Below, piece by piece: positions 1 through 9,100 of a stretch of 64,000 nt of DNA. Position numbers and translations under genes: made by a program. How positions within the stretch are numbered: the stretch's first letter is position 1; every line of letters starts with the position of its first letter. The stretch comes from Sphingomonas sp. SUN019. Lineage in GTDB: Bacteria > Pseudomonadota > Alphaproteobacteria > Sphingomonadales > Sphingomonadaceae. Location of the stretch: NCBI RefSeq assembly GCF_024758705.1, contig NZ_CP096971.1, forward strand, positions 2,381,001 to 2,445,000, in the 5' to 3' direction. The notes under the pieces are model-generated. The model was not told the origin of the DNA and did not search any database. It saw nothing but the letters and a program-made list of their open reading frames with translations.

Positions 1-1217
1 ATCGCCTTGTCGGGCAATTTGCGGTCGTTGATGTAGCGCGCGCTGAGTTCCACCGCCGACTTGATCGCGTCGGGAGTGTATTTCACTTTGTGGTGATCCT
101 CGAAAGCTGAGCGGAGGCCCGCGAGGATCTTGATCGTGTCCTCGATCGTCGGTTCGTTGACGTCGATCTTCTGGAACCGGCGCAGGAGAGCGCGGTCCTT
201 TTCGAAGTGGTTGCGGAATTCCTTGTAGGTGGTCGAACCGATGCAACGGATCGTGCCGCCCGACAGCGCAGGTTTCAGCAGGTTCGACGCGTCCATCGCG
301 CCGCCGCTGGTTGCGCCTGCGCCGATCACGGTGTGGATCTCGTCGATGAACAGCACCGCGTGCGGCAGCTTTTCGAGTTCGTTGACGACCTGTTTCAGCC
401 GCTCCTCGAAATCGCCGCGATAGCGCGTGCCCGCGAGGAGCGCGCCCATGTCGAGCGAGTAGATGACGGCAGGCAACAGCACCTCGGGCACGTCGCCCTC
501 GACGATCTTCCGCGCGAGGCCTTCGGCGATCGCGGTCTTACCCACGCCGGGATCGCCGACGTAGAGCGGGTTGTTCTTCGACCGGCGGCACAGGATCTGC
601 ACCGTGCGGTCGACCTCCGGCCCGCGGCCGATCAGCGGATCGACCTTCCCGGCCTTCGCCTTTTCGTTGAGGTCGACGCAAAATTGCTTGAGCGCGCTTT
701 CGCCCTTGCCCTTGTCCGTGGCCTTTTCCTTCTTCTCTTCCTCGGCGCCCTTCGGCGTGGCGGCTTCGGTCGGCTGGTTGCCCTTGCCGACGCCGTGGCT
801 GATGAAGCTGACCGCATCCAGGCGGCTCATGTCCTGCTGCTGCAGGAAATAGACGGCGTAGCTTTCGCGTTCGCTGAACAGCGCCACCAGCACGTTCGCG
901 CCGGTCACCTCGTCGCGGCCCGACGACTGGACGTGCAGGATCGCGCGCTGAACGACACGCTGGAAGCCGCTGGTGGGTGACGGATCGGTCTGCGCCTCGA
1001 CCTTTAGCGCGCCGAGTTCGGTGTCGAGGTAATGCGCAACGGTCGATTTCAGCTCGCCCGTGTCGACCCCGCAGGAGGCCATCACCTGGCTGGCGTGTTC
1101 GTCGTCGATCAGCGCGAGCAGGAGGTGTTCGAGCGTCGCATATTCGTGACGGCGCGAGGATGCGGCCTCGAGCGCCTTGTGCAGCGTGGATTCGAGGGCG
1201 CTGGCGAAGGAAGGCAT
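1..1217 (-). CDS. clpA: ATP-dependent Clp protease ATP-binding subunit ClpA (N-terminal part, cut by window edge)
   Basis: The protein is the AAA+ unfoldase that feeds substrates to ClpP in the cytoplasm. Reading down from the ATG at 1217, the product begins MPSFASALESTLHKAL. It has the double Clp_N repeat (about residues 1-145, including EYATLEHLLLALIDDEHA), a charged Lys/Glu-rich linker, and then the first AAA module with Walker A GDPGVGKT and Walker B VLFIDEIHT. The linker before D1 and the Clp_N type fit ClpA rather than ClpB or ClpC. About 405 residues are present and the gene runs off the left edge, so the second AAA domain and stop are not seen. No clpS is visible upstream in this window, where it often sits; it could lie elsewhere. 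The frame is clear and the start has no competing upstream ATG. Confidence 0.95.
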   Translation of the reverse strand, partial: MPSFASALESTLHKALEAASSRRHEYATLEHLLLALIDDEHASQVMASCGVDTGELKSTVAHYLDTELGALKVEAQTDPSPTSGFQRVVQRAILHVQSSGRDEVTGANVLVALFSERESYAVYFLQQQDMSRLDAVSFISHGVGKGNQPTEAATPKGAEEEKKEKATDKGKGESALKQFCVDLNEKAKAGKVDPLIGRGPEVDRTVQILCRRSKNNPLYVGDPGVGKTAIAEGLARKIVEGDVPEVLLPAVIYSLDMGALLAGTRYRGDFEERLKQVVNELEKLPHAVLFIDEIHTVIGAGATSGGAMDASNLLKPALSGGTIRCIGSTTYKEFRNHFEKDRALLRRFQKIDVNEPTIEDTIKILAGLRSAFEDHHKVKYTPDAIKSAVELSARYINDRKLPDKA

Positions 1218-1348
1218 TTACGTTACTCCTGTCGGGCCGCATAACGACGCGTGGCCCTTTCCAACTATGTCGGAATTGGATGGCCCCGCATCAAGCGCTG
1301 GGGCTTCGCACCGGTGGCGATGTGCTCGCTGGACCGATGCACCAGCGT

Positions 1349-1546
1349 TCACGACTTGAATAACTGATCAGCGCTTGCGCGATGGTTAACGGCGCCTTCA
1401 ATTTTTCGTCGGGTGCGCTCGATCTCGCTTTCCAGCGCACGGACGCGAGCCTCGAGTTCGGCGACCGACAGGCGATCGAGATCCTCGCGCAGCAAGGCGG
1501 GCAGGGGATCGTCGGGCCGAGGCCCCAGGATATCGTCCAGGTCCAC
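1349..1546 (-). CDS. DUF1192 family small protein
   Basis: A 65-residue protein with the hallmarks of DUF1192, a short alphaproteobacterial family of unknown function: an N-terminal PDDPLPALLREDLDRLSV motif followed by a heptad-rich helix (ELEARVRALESEIERTRRKI) and an ASADQLFKS end. The helix should form a coiled coil. I chose the GTG at 1546 because it places the conserved VDLDDILGPRP at the N-terminus. The longer reading from 1621 adds 25 residues with no family character and overlaps the divergent quinone oxidoreductase. It lies 131 bp upstream of clpA on the same strand. Function is unknown. Confidence 0.85.
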   Translation of the reverse strand: MDLDDILGPRPDDPLPALLREDLDRLSVAELEARVRALESEIERTRRKIEGAVNHRASADQLFKS

Positions 1547-1620
1547 GATACGCAGCGTTGACCGCTGCAGGTGCGAAGTCAATAAGCGCCCAGCGAATTG
1601 CGGCGAACGGGGGGCTGCCA

Positions 1621-2625
1621 ATGACCGAGTTACCGGCGACGATGCAGGCGATCGATCCCGAGGTTGCCGGCGGGCCGGAGGTATTGGTGGCGGTCGGACG
1701 GCCGACGCCTGCGCCGGGCGAGGGCGAAGTGCTGATCCGCGTCGCTGCTGCCGGGGTCAACCGGCCAGACGTGCTGCAGCGCAAGGGCGGCTATCCCCCG
1801 CCGCCGGGCGCGCCGTCCATTTTGGGGCTGGAACTGGCGGGGACGATCGCCGCGGTCGGCGCGGGCGTTGGCGGCGAGATGCTGGGACAGCCGGTGTGCG
1901 CCCTGGTCGCGGGCGGGGCTTATGCCGAATATGCCGTCGCGCCGGTGGGATCGTGCCTGCCGGTGCCCGAGGCGCTGAGCATGATCGAGGCGGCGGCGCT
2001 GCCTGAGACCTTGTTCACCGTGTGGACAAACCTGTTCGAGCGCGCCTTTGCGGTCGAGGGCGACACCGTGCTGGTGCACGGCGGGACGAGCGGCATCGGG
2101 ACGATGGCGATTGCGCTCGCCAACATATTCGGGCTGACGATCATCGTGACCGCCGGATCGGACGAGAAATGCGCCGCGGCGAAGGCGTTGGGGGCGGATC
2201 ACGCGATCAACTACAGATCGGAGGATTTCGTCGCGCGGGTGAAGGAGATCACCGGCGGCAAGGGCTGCGCGGCGGTGCTCGACATGGTTGGTGGCGAGTA
2301 TGTCGCGCGTAATCTGCAATGCCTGGCCGACGACGGGCGGCACGTATCGATCGCGGTGCAGGGCGGGGCGATGGCGACGATTCCGGTGTTCGAGGTGATG
2401 CGCCGCCGCCTGACGCTGACCGGATCGACGCTGCGCGCGCGCGACAACGGGTTCAAGGCGATGGTCGCTGACGAACTGTCGCGCATCGTCTGGCCGCATG
2501 TCGTGGCCGGGCGGCTGAAACCGGCGATCGACCGGACCTATCCGCTGGCGGAGGCTGCGGATGCGCATCGCCGGATGGAGGCGGGGGAGCATGTCGGCAA
2601 GATCGTGCTGACGGTGGGCGATTGA
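1621..2625 (+). CDS. NAD(P)H:quinone oxidoreductase, PIG3/QOR type (zinc-free MDR)
   Basis: A 334-residue medium-chain dehydrogenase/reductase of the TIGR02824 quinone oxidoreductase type, reducing quinones or enones with NADPH. The N-terminal GroES-like domain has GVNRPDVLQRKGGYPPPPG, then the nucleotide-binding Rossmann domain with VHGGTSGIGTMAIALA and the AKALGADHAINY segment. The zinc ligands of alcohol dehydrogenases are missing, as expected for this branch. Length matches the usual 320-330 residues. An in-frame ATG at 1558 would add 21 residues; 1621 begins the conserved domain and follows a GGGGG stretch, so it is preferred. It converges with the methyltransferase gene ending at 2630, leaving only 4 bp between the two stops. 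Confidence 0.9.
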   Translation: MTELPATMQAIDPEVAGGPEVLVAVGRPTPAPGEGEVLIRVAAAGVNRPDVLQRKGGYPPPPGAPSILGLELAGTIAAVGAGVGGEMLGQPVCALVAGGAYAEYAVAPVGSCLPVPEALSMIEAAALPETLFTVWTNLFERAFAVEGDTVLVHGGTSGIGTMAIALANIFGLTIIVTAGSDEKCAAAKALGADHAINYRSEDFVARVKEITGGKGCAAVLDMVGGEYVARNLQCLADDGRHVSIAVQGGAMATIPVFEVMRRRLTLTGSTLRARDNGFKAMVADELSRIVWPHVVAGRLKPAIDRTYPLAEAADAHRRMEAGEHVGKIVLTVGD

Positions 2626-2629
2626 GTGC

Positions 2630-3238
2630 TCACGCGCCGCGATAGAGCATGACCATGCTGCCCGCGTGGGCGGCGATGGACCAACCCTCTTGCGCGACCA
2701 GCGTGTCGACGAACGCGACGACGCCCGGATAATAGGCTGCGTAATCGTGGAACAGCACGATCGCGTCCGGGTTCAGGAAGCGCGCGAAATGGCGATAGTC
2801 GCGTTCGACGTTGAACCGGTCGTGCAGGCCGTCGATGAACAGCAGGTCGATGGTGTCGTTCCATCGCGCTTCGTAAGACAAAGAGCGGACCGGCTCGACG
2901 AACGCCGCGACACCGGCCGCGGCGATGTTGGCGACGAACGCGTCGAAGGTCGGCGATCCGTGGTTGAGCCGCGCGTCGGCCGAGCCGACCGTCCCCTCGT
3001 GCGGATCGATCGCGAAGACGCGCGAATCCGGGGACAGCGCGCGGATCGTCGCGGCGAGGACAATCGTCGAGCGGCCCTGATAGCTGCCGATCTCGACCAG
3101 CCGCCGCGCGCCCCCGCCGCGCGTGACGTGCGCGGCGGCGGCGATCAGCAACTCGGCCTCGTCATCCTCCAGCCAGCCGGGAATATCGCGCATCGCCGCC
3201 AGGATCGCGAGGGGGCGGAGGAGGTCGGGCGTGGTCAC
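2630..3238 (-). CDS. Class I SAM-dependent methyltransferase (Methyltransf_24 type)
   Basis: A 202-residue Rossmann methyltransferase. The SAM-binding motif LVEIGSYQGRST (about residues 41-52), the acidic VFAIDPHEG after strand 2 and LLFIDGLHD after strand 4 are typical of the Methyltransf_24 group that often modifies sugars or polysaccharides. The GTG at 3238 overlaps the stop of the upstream glycosyltransferase fusion by 4 nt (GTGA), implying translational coupling. The protein is clearly paralogous to the C-terminal third of that fusion (both share PGWL, GLHD and HDYA-Y-PGVVAFVD blocks). It is the last gene of the long minus-strand series. Longer upstream readings are out-of-frame overlap of the neighbour. 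The substrate is not predictable. Confidence 0.85.
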   Translation of the reverse strand: MTTPDLLRPLAILAAMRDIPGWLEDDEAELLIAAAAHVTRGGGARRLVEIGSYQGRSTIVLAATIRALSPDSRVFAIDPHEGTVGSADARLNHGSPTFDAFVANIAAAGVAAFVEPVRSLSYEARWNDTIDLLFIDGLHDRFNVERDYRHFARFLNPDAIVLFHDYAAYYPGVVAFVDTLVAQEGWSIAAHAGSMVMLYRGA

Positions 3239-5403
3239 GCGGCCTGTTCGTCGGTCTCGCGCTGCGCGTCCTCTATCGTCGCCGCGCGGCGGCGCAGGAT
3301 GCGGAGCGTTTCGGCCGCCACCTCGACCTCCCACGCGCCGGTCGCGACCAGTTCGTCGACGAAGGCGACGACGCCGGGGAAATAATCGGCATAATCGTGG
3401 AAGGCGACGCGCGCGGCGGCGGTCAGCACGCCTTCGAACGCGGCGAAATCGCTCGCGACAGCGGGGTAATCGTGCAGGCCGTCGATCACCAGCAGGTCGA
3501 CCGGGTGCGCCGTCGCCATCTCGCTCGCCTCCCCGGTGCGCGCCGCGACCCACGGCCCGAGGCCGGACCCGGTGAGCATCTGGTCGAACCGGCCGCGCGT
3601 CACCGCGTCGTGCGCCAGTACGTCCTCGCGGCTGCCGGTCACGCCGTCGAAACGGTCGATCGCGGTGACGCGCGCCTCGATCGCGGCGGTCTGCGCGGCG
3701 CGGCCGAGCAGGACCGTCGCCTTGCCGCAATGGCTGCCGATCTCGACGATATGGCCGGCCGCGCCGGGTCGCGACAGCGCGTGGCGCGCGGCGGTCAGCA
3801 GTGCGGTCGCCTCCACCTCGCTCAGCCAGCCGGGCAGAGCGCGCATTTCGGCCAGTATCCGCGCATCCTCCGCATCGGGAGCGGGCAGCGGCGCGGCGGG
3901 CGCGGTGCGGTACTGATTGCACTGCGCGCGAAGATGGCGGCGGAGCGGGTCGTCGAGCGCGCGGTTCACCGGATGCATCCAGAACGTCCGCACGTCGGCG
4001 CGCGCGCTATCCAGATCGTGCGTGCTCCACCGCCGGCGATATTGCGTCCAGTCGCCGCGGCAGGGGTTCTGCGCCACAGGATAGCCGAGCAGCCGGGCGA
4101 GCGTGGGGAACAGGATTTCCTCGGTCGCCCACAGCCGCGACATCGCCAGGATCGCCTGCAATTGTGGATCGCCGAACAGCCTGGCGATCGCGCGCGCGCA
4201 ATCGGCCCCGATCACCGTGCCGGGCCAGAAGGTCCAGTGCACGAACGCCGCCTCCCCGCCCCGGAAGCGATCGAGGAAGGGTCGCCACAAGGCGCGCTCG
4301 GCCTGCGCGGTGGCGGCGGGCGGGATGCGCGTGCCCGCACCCTGCGGCCGTGCATCGCTCGACAGCAGTCCGGCGACCCCGCCGTGCGCGGCGAGGAAGC
4401 CGGGATAATTGCCGCGCAGCATCACCTGATCGGAATCGACGATCGTCAGCGCGTCATAGGGGCGCGTGCCGAGGTGCGCGATGCAATCGAGCGCGAAGCC
4501 GTGCAGCGCGCCCCATCGCATCGGTCGTGCGCCGGGCACGATCTCCACGCCCCAGCGCGCCCATGGCAGCCGCGGATCGATCAACCCGCCGCCGGGGCTG
4601 CCGTCGTACAGCAGGATCGGCGACGTGGCGTCGTGACAGCGCAGGTTGCGGACCAGATCGACGACGCATTCGGGCCGCTCGTGCGCCAGCAAGGCATAGA
4701 CGTTGGCGAGCGGCGGGCGTCGATCGGGCGGGCTGGACGACCAGCCCGCGATGCGGTCGATCAGCGGCCCCGACGCGCGCTCGGTCCAGTAACCGCCGTC
4801 GACCCGTTTCGGGCTGGTGTTGCCGCCGTGCACCCGCGCGATCAGCCAGTCGGTGACGGGCATCGCATGGATATGCGCATCGCGCGCGTCGAGCACGAAG
4901 CGCGTGTCCTCGCCCGCGCGGATTGCGGGGAAGCGCCGCCGGCGCCAGTAATCGCGGCGATAGGCGAGCGTCGCGCCGTACAGCCACCGGCCATGCCCCT
5001 GCCAGCGATACTCCCACGCGCGTGCGCCATCGTCCGACAGGAAGGTGATGCGGTCGAGCCCGGCGATGTCCGCGCCGGTCGCGGCGAGCGCGGCGACCTG
5101 CTGCGCGATGCGGTCCGGCGCGTGCCAGTCGTCGTCGTCCCAGTGCAGGATGATCTCACCACGCGCCAGCTCGCACAGCCGGTTGCGCTTGTCGCCCAGC
5201 ACCCGGCGGCGCTCCTCGCGGTGATAGAGGATGCGCGGGTCGCCGGGGATGAGATCGGCGATGCGATCGGCTCCGTCGTCAAGGATGACGAGTTCGGCGT
5301 CGTCGCGCCCCTGCGCTAGAAACTGCGCGATCGCCGCGGGCACGAACCGCCGCCGGTCGGCGGTCGGCATGATCGCGGAGACGCGGGGGAAGAGGAAATC
5401 CAT
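3235..5403 (-). CDS. Trimodular protein: GT2-type glycosyltransferase, second glycosyltransferase-like domain, C-terminal methyltransferase
   Basis: A 722-residue protein with three modules. Residues 1 to about 220 are a GT-A family 2 glycosyltransferase: VSAIMPTADRRRFV start, ILDDGAD, and a DDDDW metal-binding motif (EIILHWDDDDWHAPD) with the acceptor-side AGEDTRFV. Residues about 220-520 look like another glycosyltransferase-like fold with DALTIVDSDQVM as a DXD-type motif and a conserved WATEEILFPTL block. Residues about 530-722 are a SAM methyltransferase (HIVEIGSHCGKAT, LLVIDGLHD). It probably builds and methylates a surface or protein-linked glycan. The ATG at 5403 is 4 nt after the stop of the gene at 5408, so it may be co-transcribed with the eCIS genes, and it overlaps the next methyltransferase gene by 4 nt. 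The role in the eCIS, if any, is inference. Confidence 0.8.
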   Translation of the reverse strand: MDFLFPRVSAIMPTADRRRFVPAAIAQFLAQGRDDAELVILDDGADRIADLIPGDPRILYHREERRRVLGDKRNRLCELARGEIILHWDDDDWHAPDRIAQQVAALAATGADIAGLDRITFLSDDGARAWEYRWQGHGRWLYGATLAYRRDYWRRRRFPAIRAGEDTRFVLDARDAHIHAMPVTDWLIARVHGGNTSPKRVDGGYWTERASGPLIDRIAGWSSSPPDRRPPLANVYALLAHERPECVVDLVRNLRCHDATSPILLYDGSPGGGLIDPRLPWARWGVEIVPGARPMRWGALHGFALDCIAHLGTRPYDALTIVDSDQVMLRGNYPGFLAAHGGVAGLLSSDARPQGAGTRIPPAATAQAERALWRPFLDRFRGGEAAFVHWTFWPGTVIGADCARAIARLFGDPQLQAILAMSRLWATEEILFPTLARLLGYPVAQNPCRGDWTQYRRRWSTHDLDSARADVRTFWMHPVNRALDDPLRRHLRAQCNQYRTAPAAPLPAPDAEDARILAEMRALPGWLSEVEATALLTAARHALSRPGAAGHIVEIGSHCGKATVLLGRAAQTAAIEARVTAIDRFDGVTGSREDVLAHDAVTRGRFDQMLTGSGLGPWVAARTGEASEMATAHPVDLLVIDGLHDYPAVASDFAAFEGVLTAAARVAFHDYADYFPGVVAFVDELVATGAWEVEVAAETLRILRRRAATIEDAQRETDEQAA

Positions 5404-5407
5404 CTGC

Positions 5408-6190
5408 TCAAGGGTCCAGCGCGCGCATCAGGTCAGCGCTGCGAATGGCAAGATGTCCCCTGACGTCGTCCGCCGCGAGCCACGAAGCGATTGTCCGTTT
5501 CTCGGCGTCGGTCAGCGCCCCGTGCGATCCGAGAACCGCTGCGGCCTCGATCGCGGCGTCATCGCGCGACGTTTCGAGTATGGCGTGCAGGCGACTTGCA
5601 ACTTCTGCGTCGAAGGCGTGAAACAATGCCGAAATTGCTTCGGTTTTGACCAGGGGCGTCATCGCCTGGTCCTCTGCGAGCGACAGGAGTGGGTGCTTCA
5701 GGTGCTTCGCCGCGGCTACGTCAGCGCCGACCAGGATGCTACTGGAGGCGGCGATCCAGGCTCGGGTCAGCTCCCCGCTCCATCCTGATCGGCCAGGTAG
5801 TCGCGCCAGTCTGGCCGCATCCCCCGGATCAGCGATCCAGGCGAGCGTTCGCACTGCGACGACATGTGACGCATCGTGCAGAACGTCCCCAAATCGACCC
5901 GATCCGCCGATCGGTGAGCTGGACAGCAGGAGCCATGCGGCACGGTGCGCCATCCGCGCGTCCCATCCGTCCGGCTGACCCATTCGCGCCTGAGCAGCCC
6001 CGTCCACCGCAATATCCAACGCGAGCGCGATCGCCGTCGGATCAGCTTCGTCGAGCAAGACGTTCCATGCCCTTGTGCGCAACTCGTCCTTGTCGGATGC
6101 CGTGGCGCGGATCGTCGCCTGCAGATCGGCCGCTACCGAAGGCCAGGCTGCAGTCATATACAGACCGGGCACGGGCTGTGGGCCAGTCAT
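5408..6190 (-). CDS. Predicted all-helical (HEAT-like) protein, candidate immunity protein or cargo chaperone
   Basis: A 260-residue soluble protein with no family I recognise. It reads as repeated helix pairs (AWNVLLDEADPTAIALALDI, MAHRAAWLLLSS, VVAVRTLAWIADPGDAARL, VKTEAISALFHAF, AIEAAAVLGSHGALTDAEK), which resembles HEAT/ARM-type repeats. There is no signal peptide and no membrane segment. The ATG at 6190 overlaps the stop of the DUF4157-ADP-ribosyltransferase gene by 4 nt (ATGA), the usual arrangement for toxin-immunity or effector-chaperone pairs. Base composition is less GC-rich than most of the eCIS genes, like the toxin tip next to it. The upstream in-frame extension to 6352 lies inside the neighbour and is rejected. 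Function as immunity is inferred from position only. Confidence 0.7.
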   Translation of the reverse strand: MTGPQPVPGLYMTAAWPSVAADLQATIRATASDKDELRTRAWNVLLDEADPTAIALALDIAVDGAAQARMGQPDGWDARMAHRAAWLLLSSSPIGGSGRFGDVLHDASHVVAVRTLAWIADPGDAARLARLPGRSGWSGELTRAWIAASSSILVGADVAAAKHLKHPLLSLAEDQAMTPLVKTEAISALFHAFDAEVASRLHAILETSRDDAAIEAAAVLGSHGALTDAEKRTIASWLAADDVRGHLAIRSADLMRALDP

Positions 6191-9100
6191 GGCCACCTCA
6201 CGGGATCGTCTTGCGGAGGGCGACGCGGCGCGCCGAGATACCTGATGGCGTGTGAAGGAATTTCGCCGCGGACCAGGACTTCCATCGTGCGCACCGTATC
6301 GAGCATGGCCTGCTGTTGAGCAGGGCCGGGCGAGTCGCTGTGAATTCCCCAATGTTCCTGTGCGACGCGATTGCTCAGATCAATAATGTCGGCGGATTTG
6401 ATCCGGAACAGATTGATCTCGACGCGCCCGGTCCGTGGATTGAAGAATACGCGATAGCGGCCTGTCGACGGATCGCGCGACCCGCTACGGATCAACTCAT
6501 CGCGCTGCACGCGGCTGGTCGATATGAAATTGGAACTCACGCCTTCGGTATGCTGCAGCATCGTCGCCCGTGACACAGGTTCCTTCGGCAGCATCGACTG
6601 TCCTGCGTTGATGCGTCGGGCGTCGTCACCCGAGATATCGCGAACGACCTTCGGCCCGAGGAAGCCGCCGCGCGCGTCCTTCACCACCACCATCCGCGTC
6701 CGAATATGGCGGGCGCACGATGCAACGCCACGGGCGTCGGGGTTCGCGATGTCGGCGAAACCGGCATTCGGTGCGATGACACGGCCGACCAGCACCCGGC
6801 GCGGCGGCGTCTCCGCCAGATGGACATAAACCGTACCGGAACCCGACGAATCAGCGACAACCTCAAGGCGGGAGCCCCTTGGGATGTTCGGAATCATGGT
6901 CAGGGCTCGCGTCAGTATCGCCTCGACGCGCGCGATCGTATCGGCTCGGCCGAGCAGTCGAAGTTGTGTCCGTGCAGCCTGCAGCAGACGATCCGCGATC
7001 CATCTTTCCGCGCCCGGCTCGGTACGCCGGGGCAGGTCGAACATCATCTCGGGATTGATGCTTGCGCGCACCGACCATTCACCGCCCCGCTCCAGGGCTG
7101 CGATCGACGTCAGTCCGTATCGCGTGCGGATCGCCGCGAACGCCAGATTCAGCGCGCCGACGGTGTAAGCGCCGCTGAGGTTCTTCGCTGCCAGAATCGC
7201 CGCTTTGCCGGCAAGCTTCAGCCTTTCGTTCGGGTCATGCGGCACGCCGACTTGCGCAACAAACCGCCCCGCCCTGCGCGCCTGCGCGACGATCCAGTCC
7301 ACCACCTTGTCGAGCGCCTTGTCGACGGGCGCGCGGATCTTGTTGACGATCTCGATCACCTTCTTGCTGACGTTGCCGAGCCCGGCGAAGCTGGCGAGGA
7401 AGCTGATGGCGAGCGACAGGCCGGTCGCCAGCACGGTTTCGACGCGCGTGGCGGCGGGCGCGATCAGGCCGCGCGCCAGCGCCGAAACGCCGTCGATGAA
7501 CGCCGCCACCAGCGCGCCGATCTGTTTCAGCTTGTCGACGATGAAGGTGATGGTGCGGTAGATGGCGAGGATCGCCTGGATGAACGCGCCCGCCGGGTTC
7601 AGCATCGACACGACCTTTTCGATCGCGGCCTCGATCACCTTCTGTTTCACGTAATCCATGATGGCGTCCATCACCATCGACTTCAGGTTGGACAGGTTCT
7701 CCAGCAATTGCTGCCACGCCGCGGCGGGGCCCTCGGTGACCAGGGTCTTGACGATGTCGAACCCTTCCTCGAGCGCGCTGACGACGGTTTCGTTGGTCGC
7801 CTTCACCAATTTGCCGCGGACGTTGGCCCACGTCAGCCCGACCACCGACAGTCCGAATTTCAGCAATTCGCGCAGCTCGAAACTCTTCGGGATGTAGAGG
7901 TTCGCGCCCGCCAGCGACCCCAGCAGCCAGTCGATCAGCCCGCGTTTCAGGTGCGCGACGATGTTCTTCTTGAACAGGTTGAAGCCCATCTTGCCCGCCG
8001 CGACCAATGTCGCGATGAACGTGCCGGGCGCCTTGATGATGATGTTGAAGGCGGCGCCCGCCTTCTTCAGATACGGCACCATCGTCGGCGCGACGACCGA
8101 CAGGATGATTTCCAGCAGCGCGAACACCGTGCCGCCGGCCCAGCGGAAGAAATCGCCGACGAAGCTGGCGAACGCGCCGAAGATCTTCTTGAACGCGCCG
8201 GCGATGGTGACGATGTCGAAGATGGTCAGCGACCGGATCACGTCCATCACGCGGCCGGGGATCGAGGTGACCAGCGACAGCGCGCCCTTCATCGCCCCCT
8301 GGAACCACGCCCACGCCTTGGCGACGGCGTTGCCCTTCTTGATGTTCTCCCAGATTTCCTCCTGCCCGATCAGCTTCATGAAGCCGCCGATCAGCGCCGA
8401 CGCCGGGCTTTCGCCTTCGTCGGAGATCGGGTTCTTGCCGAACACGCCGACCAGCAGATCCCAGTGCGGGATGTTCGACGCGGCCCAGCGGCCGAGCGGC
8501 TTGATGATCGCGTCCTTGACGATCTTCGCGATGCCGGTGACCAGGTTGCGCCCGAAATCGATCGCCTTGTCGACCGGCACGCTGAAGATGCGCTTGGCGC
8601 GGCTCCACAGGCTGCCGAGCCGGAAGATGTCGCGCCAGCCGAGCGAATCGATGAATTCCATCAGCGCATCGCGCATCGCCGCGCCCAGATCGCCCAAGGC
8701 GGCGAACTGCTCCTCGATGAACTTGCCGCCCTTTTCGAAGATGCCGTGATTTTCCAGCGCCTGCACGATCAACCCGCCGCCGGGGATGAATTCGATCAGC
8801 GCGCGCAGGATGTTCGCCCCGCTGCGCGCGACCTTTTCCATGTTGATCGGGTTGCGCCCGATGACGATCGTGAACAGCCGGAAGCCGGGGATCATGTTCG
8901 CCTTGTCGGCGATCCAGTCCAGCGCCTCGCTGATAATGCCGCGCTGCACCTGCGGGCCGGTGCGCTGGGCGACGATCACCTCGCGCTGGACGACTTCGCG
9001 CTGCTGGATCGTGTGGGTCAGCTCGTGCGCGATCAGCTCCATGCCTTCGGGCGTGTCGGGCTGATAGGCGCTGGCGTTGAAGAAGATGTCGCGGCCATAA

